This document shows, one piece after another, positions 44,077 to 51,950 of a stretch of DNA of 64,000 nt. A program made the position numbers and the translations under genes. The stretch lies in the NCBI RefSeq assembly GCF_001418685.1, contig NZ_LIVM01000002.1:175022-239021 (forward strand), in the 5' to 3' direction. Source of the stretch: Apibacter mensalis. Its GTDB lineage: Bacteria; Bacteroidota; Bacteroidia; Flavobacteriales; Weeksellaceae. Positions within the stretch are counted from its first letter, which is position 1. Each line of letters opens with the position of its first letter. The notes under the pieces are model-generated. The model was not told where the DNA came from. It saw only the letters and a program-made list of their open reading frames with translations, and did no database searches.

Positions 44077-45068
44077 TAGTGTTTCTTCAAAGAATTATCT
44101 TCAACTATGACACTCATACCGGGTCTCAAACCATCTACTTTTTCTATTGGATATGCTTTAATTTCAAAAGTTTTCATATCAAAATCTCCTTGAGTTTTGG
44201 TGGCACTCCATGTAGCAAAGTCTCCCTGAGCTGCAATATATCTAACTTGTAATTTTATTTTTTTATTATTTAAAGCGGGAACTTGTGCCCAAAAAGTAGC
44301 TCCTTTACTAAAACTTGACATTAAATTCTCTTTAATATTAAATACTACCCAAACATCATTTAAATCAACTAAGTTCACAATAGGATATCCGGCACTTACT
44401 ACCTCTCCTTTATTGGGAATTATTTTTAAAACTTCTGCCGTTGAAGGAGAAAGTACTTTAGCTTCTTTTTTATAAGCTAATACCTCTTGTATTGCTCCTT
44501 GAGCTTGATTAACTTGGGCAGATGCCGCTTCTTTATCTTCACTCCTCGATCCATTCATCGCCATTTTATAATTTGCATAGGCTGCTTTTTCCAACTCTCT
44601 GGAAGCCTTACTTTGCGTATATGCTTCATCTCTTTTTTGTGCAGATATGACTTTATCATTATATAAATTCTGCATTCTTTCGTAAGTTTTATCTGCTAAT
44701 TCTGCTGAAGCTTTTGCTTGTTGCCACTGATTGTAGGCACCTTGTATTTGTTCCGATCTTGTCCCTTTTCTCGCTTTTTTATCTTGTGCTTCTGCAGCAG
44801 CCTTAGCTGATTCAGCTTGCACTAATTTAGCATCCAACTCCGGTGTACTTAATACGGCCAATAAATCTCCTTCTTTTACCATATCTCCTTCTTTTATTAA
44901 AACTTGTTCAAGCCTTCCTGCAATTTTAGGAGAAACGTTGATTTGTGTAGCATCAACCTGACCTTGTATAGTCGCTTGGATCGGTTTATTCATAAACCAA
45001 ATTGAAAGTCCTATTATTGCTACAATTATAATAATACTTATGATTGAACTTATAAGTTTACTTTTCAT
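44076..45068 (-). CDS. HlyD-family membrane fusion protein
   Basis: A 330-residue periplasmic adaptor: one N-terminal membrane helix (~7-26), a biotinyl-lipoyl half domain (ISPKIAGRLEQVLIKEGDMVKEGDLLAVL), a long alpha-helical hairpin rich in A, Q and K (~75-190, with heptad character), then the second lipoyl half (VLSPSTAEVLKIIPNKGEVVSAGYPIVNLVDL) and a beta-barrel. It bridges the permeases and the TolC channel. It resembles YbhG/EmrA-type adaptors. It begins 9 bp after the TolC gene and abuts the first permease gene. Confidence 0.9.
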   Translation of the reverse strand: MKSKLISSIISIIIIVAIIGLSIWFMNKPIQATIQGQVDATQINVSPKIAGRLEQVLIKEGDMVKEGDLLAVLSTPELDAKLVQAESAKAAAEAQDKKARKGTRSEQIQGAYNQWQQAKASAELADKTYERMQNLYNDKVISAQKRDEAYTQSKASRELEKAAYANYKMAMNGSRSEDKEAASAQVNQAQGAIQEVLAYKKEAKVLSPSTAEVLKIIPNKGEVVSAGYPIVNLVDLNDVWVVFNIKENLMSSFSKGATFWAQVPALNNKKIKLQVRYIAAQGDFATWSATKTQGDFDMKTFEIKAYPIEKVDGLRPGMSVIVEDNSLKKH

Positions 45069-45077
45069 ATAAAATGA

Positions 45078-46451
45078 TTATTGATTAGTATATTTTATAA
45101 AATCTTGACTCAATCCGCTATATTCTAATAAAGATGCTAAATCGACTACATAATTATAACTGGCTTGTAATTTTTGCAGCTTTATTCCTGACAAATTCAT
45201 TTCTGCATCGACCACATCCGTAGAGGTTTGAACCCCTTCTGAAAATCCTCTTTTTCTTACTCTTACTAATTCTTCTGCTTGAACAATCTGAACATCTAAG
45301 TTTTGTATTTGTTCTTCTTGTTTTTGTAAATCCTGAAATATTTTTTCAATCATGGTCCGTATATCCTTTTTGGATTTATCTTGATGATACACAATACTTT
45401 CTTTAAGAGCTTTTGCTGATTTAATTTCATTTTTGTGTTGCATTCCGCTAAAAATATTATAGGTTAACCCTACTCCTAAAGACCACGGTTTTCTATTTCT
45501 TTCAGTCCCTCCTATCGGATTATTGTGAATTAAAATTGAATTTCCTAAAGCAGATATGGTTGGATAATATGTTGATTGCTTAGATTTTATTGACTGTTCT
45601 GATAATTCGACTTGAAGTTGGAGCTTTTGTAATTCCGGATAATTATCAATTGCGAAGTCCTGATAATAGTGTAAAGGTTGTAAATAAGGAACAATAAAAA
45701 ATGGGGTGGATAATTCTTCTATAACTTGGTCTACACCTAATGTATTTGCCAAAGCTAATCTAGCTAATTGGGCATCTTTTTGAGCAGCAAGTAACTGACG
45801 ATTAGCTTCTGAAACTGCAACAACTGCTTGAAGTTTTTCAACAGGGGCTATTACCCCTTGTTGCTCCATTTTAGTCGCATCATACAAATGCTGATTCATA
45901 CCTTCCAAAACTTGTTTTCTGACATTAACCGCTTCTTCAGCGAGCTTGACCTGAAAATATCTTTCAGCTAATTCTGAAATAAGTTTATTTTTAGTGCTTA
46001 TTAATTCCTTATTTCCTATTTCTGCCTTAATTTTAGATGCTTCAATCGCTGCATTTATTTTTCCTCCTGTGAATAGTGGCCAAGTAAATTTAATCCCTCC
46101 CAATGCTATATCTCTTTTAAGAAAATTTACATCCCAATTTCCAAGTTCTTCTGGATCTGCTAGGTCTAAAATATTAGCAATTTCTGATCTTGCGCCATTT
46201 AAATTAGCACCAATTTTTTTATCTCGATATATACCGGCACCGAATAGATCTACTTGAGGAAAGCGCAACCCTTTATAAGATTTTAAATCGAACTGATAGG
46301 CTTCTTCTTGCTTTTCGACTGCTTTGATCAGATTATTTTCTTTATACATAATAATCTGAGATTCAGAAAATGATAATGATTGAGAACAGAGTCTTAAAGA
46401 TATGCTAAACGTTAACACTAATGTCAAGGAATTTCTGATATATCCTATCAT
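45078..46451 (-). CDS. TolC-family outer-membrane efflux protein
   Basis: A 457-residue OMF protein with a signal peptide (~1-24) and the internal duplication of the TolC fold: two long helical stretches (NKLISELAERYFQVKLAEEAVNVRKQVLEGMNQHLYDATKMEQQGVIAPVEKLQAVVAVSEANRQLLAAQKDAQLARLALANTLG and its later copy ending VVDAEMNLSGIKLQKLQASYNYVVDLASLLEYSG). As a trimer it forms the exit duct. It is first in the efflux operon, with a -7 element TATTTTTG on the minus strand at 46481-46474. No regulator gene is adjacent; the divergent neighbour is an oxidoreductase. Confidence 0.92.
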   Translation of the reverse strand: MIGYIRNSLTLVLTFSISLRLCSQSLSFSESQIIMYKENNLIKAVEKQEEAYQFDLKSYKGLRFPQVDLFGAGIYRDKKIGANLNGARSEIANILDLADPEELGNWDVNFLKRDIALGGIKFTWPLFTGGKINAAIEASKIKAEIGNKELISTKNKLISELAERYFQVKLAEEAVNVRKQVLEGMNQHLYDATKMEQQGVIAPVEKLQAVVAVSEANRQLLAAQKDAQLARLALANTLGVDQVIEELSTPFFIVPYLQPLHYYQDFAIDNYPELQKLQLQVELSEQSIKSKQSTYYPTISALGNSILIHNNPIGGTERNRKPWSLGVGLTYNIFSGMQHKNEIKSAKALKESIVYHQDKSKKDIRTMIEKIFQDLQKQEEQIQNLDVQIVQAEELVRVRKRGFSEGVQTSTDVVDAEMNLSGIKLQKLQASYNYVVDLASLLEYSGLSQDFIKYTNQ

Positions 46452-46473
46452 ACTTTTGTATATATTATATTTA

Positions 46474-46481
46474 CAAAAATA
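46474..46481 (-). promoter_or_regulatory. -7 promoter element (TATTTTTG) of the efflux operon
   Basis: It matches TAnnTTTG on the minus strand, 22 bp before the TolC-family start codon, and is followed by four co-directional, tightly packed genes. Confidence 0.45.
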
Positions 46482-46510
46482 AAATATTTTTTAATATAAT
46501 TTATTTTTTA

Positions 46511-46542
46511 TTGAAGTATCCATTTTAAAATTATTAACTTTG
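46511..46542 (+). promoter_or_regulatory. Promoter of the OYE-type oxidoreductase
   Basis: TTG (46511-46513), 21 bp of spacer, TAACTTTG (46535-46542): both elements of the Bacteroidota promoter at suitable distance. The leader would be ~75 bases. Confidence 0.55.
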
Positions 46543-46622
46543 ATTGATATACATTTTAATAAGAGCATCATAGTTATTGTTAGTTATCTAGAAAAACAAT
46601 AAAAACCTAAATATGTTATATT

Positions 46623-47690
46623 ATGTCAAAATTATTCCAACCTTTAAATCTAGAAAATAACATTCTCAAAAACAGAATTGTAATGTCTCCTATGTGTCAA
46701 TATTTCGGGAGGGATGGGTTTGCCAATGATTGGCATTTAGTACATTATGGATCTCGCGCTGTTGGAGGAGTTTCCGCAATTATACAAGAAGCTACTGCTG
46801 TTTCACCTCAAGGTAGAATAACGTATAAGGATTTAGGTATCTGGAAAGATGAACATATACTTAAATTAAGTAAAATAGTCCAATCCATTCATGACAATAA
46901 ATGTTTGGCGGGGATCCAATTAGCTCATGCTGGTAGGAAGGCAAGTACTCCTGTTCCTTGGCTCCCAAATGAAAAACTTGAAGACGGATACAGTAAATGG
47001 GCTATTGTAGCACCTTCTTCCATTCCTTTTGATATACATTCTCAAAAGCCCAAAGAACTCTCAGTTGATGAAATAAACATTATTATCAATGATTTTAGAG
47101 AAGGAGCTGAAAGAGCTGTTAAAGCGGGTTATGATATCATTGAAATTCATGCTGCGCACGGATTTCTAATTCATGAATTTTTATCTCCACTAAGTAATTT
47201 AAGAAAAGATGATTATGGTGGCAACTTTCCAAACAGAATTCGGTTGCTAATTAGAATTATAGAATCAATAAAACAAATAATTCCAAAAAAGGTTTCATTA
47301 TGGGTAAGAATATCTGCTACTGATTGGGAAGAAGGTGGCTGGACGGTGGATGAATCTATAGAATTAGCTGAAATTATAAAAAATTTGGGTGTTGAAGTTT
47401 TAGATGTTTCATCCGGTGGCTTAACTGCTCAAGCAAAAATACCCAATAAGCCAAATTATCAAGTACCGTTTGCTAATAAAATTAAAAATAATTCCGGCAT
47501 AATAACCGGTACTGTAGGATTGATTACCAATGCCATCCAAGCAGAAGAAATTCTTGAAAATAAAGAAGCTGATTTAATATTTATTGGTAGAGAATTATTA
47601 CGTAACCCATATTTTGTTTTTGAAGCGGCCAATATTTTAAAAAGAGATTTGGAATGGCCTCCACAATATGAAAAAGCTAAATTGCGATAG
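46623..47690 (+). CDS. Old yellow enzyme family NADH:flavin oxidoreductase (YqjM/NamA-like)
   Basis: An FMN-dependent ene-reductase, TIM barrel of 355 residues. Seen: LFQPLNLENNILKNRIVMSPMCQYFGRDGFANDWHLVHYGSRA (FMN site, with the YqjM-type Cys in PMCQY); QLAHAGRKAS (substrate His in HAGR); EIHAAHGFLIHEFLSPLSNLRKDDYGGNFPNRIR (the classical HAAHGYLL..FLSP motif); and GTVGLITNAIQAEEIL ... ADLIFIGRELLRNPYF. This thermophilic-like YqjM group reduces activated C=C bonds of unsaturated aldehydes, ketones and nitro-compounds, often for detoxification. The natural substrate is unknown. It is monocistronic and divergent from the efflux operon. Confidence 0.92.
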   Translation: MSKLFQPLNLENNILKNRIVMSPMCQYFGRDGFANDWHLVHYGSRAVGGVSAIIQEATAVSPQGRITYKDLGIWKDEHILKLSKIVQSIHDNKCLAGIQLAHAGRKASTPVPWLPNEKLEDGYSKWAIVAPSSIPFDIHSQKPKELSVDEINIIINDFREGAERAVKAGYDIIEIHAAHGFLIHEFLSPLSNLRKDDYGGNFPNRIRLLIRIIESIKQIIPKKVSLWVRISATDWEEGGWTVDESIELAEIIKNLGVEVLDVSSGGLTAQAKIPNKPNYQVPFANKIKNNSGIITGTVGLITNAIQAEEILENKEADLIFIGRELLRNPYFVFEAANILKRDLEWPPQYEKAKLR

Positions 47691-47811
47691 GTTGTATAAA
47701 CTTTATTTTTTTGTAAAAATGCAATTTTATTTCCAATTATGTTAGCAGATGGTATTATTTTTGAAAGACCAATTAAGCTAAAGTAAAATTTAAATTAATA
47801 TCTGTACATTT

Positions 47812-48174
47812 ATGAATAAAACTGCTATGTTAATTATCCTATTTTTTTTAGGGTATTTTATTTCCGCTCAATCTATATCATTTGATCAAGATCAAATCGA
47901 TTATGGAACAATAAAAAAAGATTCAGATGGCAATCAAATTTTTAAGTTTACTAATACAGGTGATAAACCTTTAATTATTTCTAATGTTAAATCTTCATGT
48001 GAATGTTCTGTTCCCTCATGGACCAAAACTCCCATTTTACCGGGAAAATCAGGTGAGATAAATGTTAAGTATAACACAAAAAAACTCGGAAAGTTTTCAA
48101 AATCAATTGAAGTATATAGTAATGATCCTAAGGTTTCAAGAAAACTTTTAAAAATTAAAGGACAAGTTCAATGA
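47812..48174 (+). CDS. Secreted DUF1573 protein, copy 1
   Basis: The 120-residue protein has a signal peptide (~1-20, ending YFISAQS) and one DUF1573 domain, an ASPM/SPD-2/hydin-like Ig fold: IDYGTIKKDSDGNQIFKFTNTGDKPLIISNVKSSCECSVPSWTKTPILPGKSGEINVKYNTKKLGKFSKSIEVYSND. The CEC pair is typical. Many Bacteroidota carry such periplasmic or surface proteins, with unknown function. The next gene encodes a close paralogue 31 bp later, so this is a tandem duplication and probably an operon. Confidence 0.87.
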   Translation: MNKTAMLIILFFLGYFISAQSISFDQDQIDYGTIKKDSDGNQIFKFTNTGDKPLIISNVKSSCECSVPSWTKTPILPGKSGEINVKYNTKKLGKFSKSIEVYSNDPKVSRKLLKIKGQVQ

Positions 48175-48205
48175 TATAAAAAATTACAGTTAAATAATAT
48201 CAAAC

Positions 48206-48610
48206 ATGAAAAAATTTATTTTAAGTTCAGCATTCCTACTCGGAACATATATTTTCAGTAATGCTCAAGAAATAAAAATTATCAATTATGATAATAATAC
48301 AGTGGATTACGGTAAAATAAACAAAGGATCTGACGGTAAAAGGATTGTAAAAATTCAAAATATAGGAGATAAACCATTAATAATTTCCAATATAAACACA
48401 TCTTGTGGATGCACAGTACCTCAATGGCCTACAGAACCGATTGCTCCAGGAAAGAAAGGAGAAATTACAGTAACTTACAATACTTCTAACGTTGGTAAAT
48501 TCAGTAGAACCATTACTATTTCTTCTAATGATGAGAAAAAACCCAATTTACCCGTTAAAATAGAAGGCACTGTAATAGCTTCTGAAACTTTACCTAATAT
48601 TAAAAAATAA
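48206..48610 (+). CDS. Secreted DUF1573 protein, copy 2
   Basis: A 134-residue paralogue of the preceding gene, with a signal peptide (~1-20, ending IFSNAQE) and a DUF1573 domain (VDYGKINKGSDGKRIVKIQNIGDKPLIISNINTSCGCTVPQWPTEPIAPGKKGEITVTYNTSNVGKFSRTITISSND), with CGC in place of CEC. The C-terminal tail is about 12 residues longer. A terminator follows at 48634. The two cysteines could form a disulphide or bind a ligand; nothing more can be said. Confidence 0.87.
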   Translation: MKKFILSSAFLLGTYIFSNAQEIKIINYDNNTVDYGKINKGSDGKRIVKIQNIGDKPLIISNINTSCGCTVPQWPTEPIAPGKKGEITVTYNTSNVGKFSRTITISSNDEKKPNLPVKIEGTVIASETLPNIKK

Positions 48611-48633
48611 TACCAATTTATTATACTAATAGT

Positions 48634-48663
48634 AAGGACATTGCATACATCAGTGTCCTTTCT
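48634..48663 (+). terminator. Terminator of the DUF1573 pair
   Basis: The stem AAGGACATTG (48634-48643) pairs with CAGTGTCCTT (48651-48660), with one G-U pair and a 7-base loop, then TCTTT, 24 bp after the stop. Confidence 0.65.
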
Positions 48664-48710
48664 TTATAAAATTAAAAGTCTTTTTACATTTCTGTACATT
48701 TTGTTTTTTG

Positions 48711-48718
48711 TAGCTTTG
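48711..48718 (+). promoter_or_regulatory. -7 promoter element (TAGCTTTG)
   Basis: It matches TAnnTTTG, 53 bp before the SRPBCC/GyrI gene and after the DUF1573 terminator. No TTG at the usual -33 distance. Confidence 0.4.
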
Positions 48719-48771
48719 TGTTTTCACACTAAATTCATTTTTTTACATATTATAACTTCTTATTTATTTAC

Positions 48772-49818
48772 ATGAAAAAGATTGTTAATATTTTTCTGTT
48801 TTTAGTTTTTTTAATAATTGTTGCCGGTTGCATAATGCCATCATTTCTTCCAAAAAAAATAGAAATTATAACTACCAAAGAGTTTAACAATCCAATTAGT
48901 GAAGTATTTGCAGAATTTAATGATCTTGAAAATTACGCATCTTGGGGGCTATTAATTAATGAAGATTCTGTGAACACCAGAATAAATTATTTCTCTCCCT
49001 ATAAAGGAGCCGGTAGCAGTTTAACTTGGAATAATTCGAAAGATCATACTATTGGTAAAGGAGAATATAAAATATTAACAAGTAAAGTAAACAATTATAT
49101 AAAATCTCAAATAATTTTTGTTGAAACTGGAGTAGTTTGTATTGAGGATATAAATTTTAAATCGAATGAAGGAGTAACCCGTGTTTCATTCCATCTCAAA
49201 ACGGATAATTTTACTTATTTTACACGTATTTTTGCTTATTTATATTCTCATAAACTTGAAGAAAGCCTAAATAAAAGCTTTGAAAAACTTACAGTTTTAC
49301 TCCAAAACGGACGATCTAATAAACAACTCAATGAAGGTGATACCGAGTATTTGGATTTTAAAGGCATACAATTGTTAGCAATTAAAAATGAAACTTCCAC
49401 CAATTCTTTCGAAGTGTATAAAGCTATGTATAAATCCTTACATGAAATATCTAATTACTTAACGGACAGTTTAAAATTTTCTCACATAGATATTAAAAAT
49501 CCTATCATATATTACAGTACATATGATACCGTAGCTAAAACTGCTGTTTTTTATTCCGGTTATCCGGTAGATTTAGATTCAAATATAATTCCTGCCAATA
49601 ACACTATGAGCATACTTTCACTTCCAGCCGGAAAAGCAATTACAACTCCTATAAATGAAAAAGTTCATAATCTTTTTAATGCCCGCTACATATTAGATAA
49701 ATATGCTAAAGAAAATGGTATTAAGCTTAAAAATATTTACTGGGAAGAATATAAGGATTATCCTTTATCTATTGATGATGATATTAAAGGAAAAGCTTTT
49801 TATTTAATTGCCGAATAA
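48772..49818 (+). CDS. SRPBCC + GyrI-like two-domain membrane-anchored protein
   Basis: A 348-residue protein. An N-terminal hydrophobic segment with a possible lipobox (LIIVAGC) anchors it. Residues ~35-185 form an SRPBCC/START-like pocket domain (FNNPISEVFAEFNDLENYASWGLLINEDS ... YSHKLEESLNKSFEKLTVLLQN). From ~195 it resembles the GyrI-like small-molecule-binding domain (YKAMYKSLHEISNYLTDS ... PIIYYSTYDTVAKTAVFYSGYPV ... SILSLPAGKAITTPI). Two ligand pockets in one chain suggest binding of hydrophobic molecules; no ligand is known. Similar fusions occur in Flavobacteriia. The stop lies 16 bp before the purH start. Confidence 0.78.
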   Translation: MKKIVNIFLFLVFLIIVAGCIMPSFLPKKIEIITTKEFNNPISEVFAEFNDLENYASWGLLINEDSVNTRINYFSPYKGAGSSLTWNNSKDHTIGKGEYKILTSKVNNYIKSQIIFVETGVVCIEDINFKSNEGVTRVSFHLKTDNFTYFTRIFAYLYSHKLEESLNKSFEKLTVLLQNGRSNKQLNEGDTEYLDFKGIQLLAIKNETSTNSFEVYKAMYKSLHEISNYLTDSLKFSHIDIKNPIIYYSTYDTVAKTAVFYSGYPVDLDSNIIPANNTMSILSLPAGKAITTPINEKVHNLFNARYILDKYAKENGIKLKNIYWEEYKDYPLSIDDDIKGKAFYLIAE

Positions 49819-49834
49819 ATCTAAAATTATACTG

Positions 49835-51343
49835 ATGAAAAAAGCTTTGATAAGTGTTTCAGACAAAACTAATATAATTGATTTGTCTATTTTTTTAAAA
49901 TCTCAAGGTTATGAAATCATTTCAACCGGAGGGACATATAAATATTTAAAATCCAATAATATACAAGTTACAGAAATAAGTGATTACACCCATTTTCCTG
50001 AAATATTAGATGGAAGAGTTAAAACTTTACATCCTACCATACATGGAGGAATACTGGCTTCCAGAACAAAAGAAGATCATATACAATCTATTCATAATCT
50101 TAAGATAGATACCATAGATATGGTTGTAGTTAATCTATATCCATTTTTTGATAAACTAAATGAAGGATTACCCGAATCGGAAATGATAGAATTTATAGAT
50201 ATTGGAGGACCTGCTATGCTACGTTCGGCAGCCAAAAATTTTCATTCGGTAACTGTTGTTTCTCAAATTGAAGATTACGCACTAGTAATTAAAGAAATAA
50301 AAAAAGAAGGAGACACTTCCCAAAATACACGAAAATGGTTGGCCGGTAAAGTTTTTAATCTTACCTCTTGCTATGATGCAGCCATTGCCAATTATTTATT
50401 ACGTGATGATTATCCTCACTACTTAACCACTTCTTTTGAAAAAGTAGAAGACCTAAGATATGGGGAAAATCCTCATCAAAAAGCCGCCTTTTATATTGAT
50501 AAAACTAAAAATGGTGCAATGAAAGACTTGGAACAATTACAAGGAAAAGAGCTTTCATTCAACAATTTCCGTGATATGGATATGGCTTATAAAGTAGTTA
50601 ATGAATTTTCTGAGACCTGTTGTTGTGCGGTAAAACATTCTACTCCATGCGGGGTAGCATTAGGAAAAAACAGCGCCGATGCATATCAAAAAACTTTTCA
50701 ATGCGATCCGATCTCTATTTTTGGAGGAATTATTGCTTTTAATCGCTCCGTGGATGAAAACACCGCTCGACTATTGGTAACTGTTTTTTTAGAAATAGTT
50801 ATTGCACCTTCATTTACCGGCGAAGCATTACAAATATTATCTACCAAAAAAAGTTTACGCGTTATTAAAGTAAACAATTCTTTAACTGATTCAATTGAAT
50901 TGGTAAAGGTTGATGGTGGTTTATTAGTGCAGGATGTTGATCATGCTACTGTTAATGACTTCAAACAAGTAACTAATACAGCACCGAATCAAAAACAATT
51001 GGAAAATTTAATTTTTGCTCAAAAAATAGTTAAACATGCTAAATCTAATGCGATAGTGGTAGCTTCAGAACTACAAGCCCTGGGTATTGGTTCAGGACAA
51101 ACCAATAGAATATGGGCAGCGCAACAAGCTATTGAACGCGCTAAAGAAAAAAGAACAGATAATTTAGTACTGGCTTCGGATGCTTTCTTTCCTTTTCGAG
51201 ATGTAGTAGATACCGCTGCCAAGAACGGTATACAAGCTATTATTCAGCCCGGAGGATCCCTACGTGATAAAGAAAGCATTGACGCCTGTAATGAATACAA
51301 TATTCCCATGATATTTACAGGAATACGACATTTTAAACATTGA
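49835..51343 (+). CDS. purH: Bifunctional AICAR formyltransferase / IMP cyclohydrolase
   Basis: It catalyses the last two steps of purine ring synthesis, AICAR to FAICAR to IMP. I start at the ATG at 49835 (MKKALISVSDKTN), which matches the family start; an ATG at 49808 would add nine residues and overlap the previous gene. The 502 residues contain the IMP cyclohydrolase/MGS domain (~1-140: GYEIISTGGTYKYL, DGRVKTLHPTIHGGILA, VVVNLYPF) and the AICAR formyltransferase (RYGENPHQKAAFY, the Lys-His of CAVKHSTPCGVALG, SDAFFPFRD, IIQPGGSLRDKE). Full length, all key blocks present. guaA at 25.5 kb is a later step of the same route. Confidence 0.95.
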   Translation: MKKALISVSDKTNIIDLSIFLKSQGYEIISTGGTYKYLKSNNIQVTEISDYTHFPEILDGRVKTLHPTIHGGILASRTKEDHIQSIHNLKIDTIDMVVVNLYPFFDKLNEGLPESEMIEFIDIGGPAMLRSAAKNFHSVTVVSQIEDYALVIKEIKKEGDTSQNTRKWLAGKVFNLTSCYDAAIANYLLRDDYPHYLTTSFEKVEDLRYGENPHQKAAFYIDKTKNGAMKDLEQLQGKELSFNNFRDMDMAYKVVNEFSETCCCAVKHSTPCGVALGKNSADAYQKTFQCDPISIFGGIIAFNRSVDENTARLLVTVFLEIVIAPSFTGEALQILSTKKSLRVIKVNNSLTDSIELVKVDGGLLVQDVDHATVNDFKQVTNTAPNQKQLENLIFAQKIVKHAKSNAIVVASELQALGIGSGQTNRIWAAQQAIERAKEKRTDNLVLASDAFFPFRDVVDTAAKNGIQAIIQPGGSLRDKESIDACNEYNIPMIFTGIRHFKH

Positions 51344-51415
51344 TATAAAAGAACTTTATATATTACCTATATATTCAACTGTTAAATCAAAATGAATTTT
51401 TTCTATCTTTAACTT

Positions 51416-51823
51416 ATGAAATTAATTCAGTCTATAATTCTGATTTGCCTGGTTTTATTTGCAAATCTAAACATCTTTATATACCAAAATTGGTGTCATG
51501 GAGAGAATATAGGCTATACTATTAATTTTAAAAAATTTTCTAATGAATTAAAACATTCGAAAAAGAAGGATAATCCTACTTTTAAAAGAGATTTATGCTG
51601 TAAGGACATACTAATAAAATCTAATGAAAATACATTTTTCTCATTTGAGACTAATTTTCAACATTTCATTTTTAATTTTATAGGAATCCTTCCCAATTTG
51701 AATTGGAATCTATTTAATTGGGCATCTTGTCAAAAAGAAGGTGTCGCGCAACTTTATTGCAACCCTCCCCCTCCTATTTCTCAATTATATAAATTGTATT
51801 GCCGTTATACCTACTACGGATAA
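51416..51823 (+). CDS. HYC_CC_PP family protein
   Basis: A 135-residue protein with an N-terminal signal or membrane helix (~5-22) followed by the cysteine/histidine and proline landmarks of the family in order: WCHGE (in place of HYC), DLCCKD (~60-63) and NPPPP near the C-terminus. In Bacteroidota these proteins regularly stand next to a particular TonB receptor type, as here (gene 127 bp downstream). The Cys/His residues suggest a metal, perhaps copper, but this is inference. The first motif is altered from the usual HYC, and the protein carries an extra Cys in ASCQKEG. Confidence 0.7.
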   Translation: MKLIQSIILICLVLFANLNIFIYQNWCHGENIGYTINFKKFSNELKHSKKKDNPTFKRDLCCKDILIKSNENTFFSFETNFQHFIFNFIGILPNLNWNLFNWASCQKEGVAQLYCNPPPPISQLYKLYCRYTYYG

Positions 51824-51950
51824 AGTATATTTTTTCATTGTTAATCTATATTCTATTTTCTTTATGATAGAAATAGTAGCATTATTGTGTATAGTCAATT
51901 CTCAATAGTGCAAGTATAAATAATCAATTTTTACAAATAAATGAAAATAA

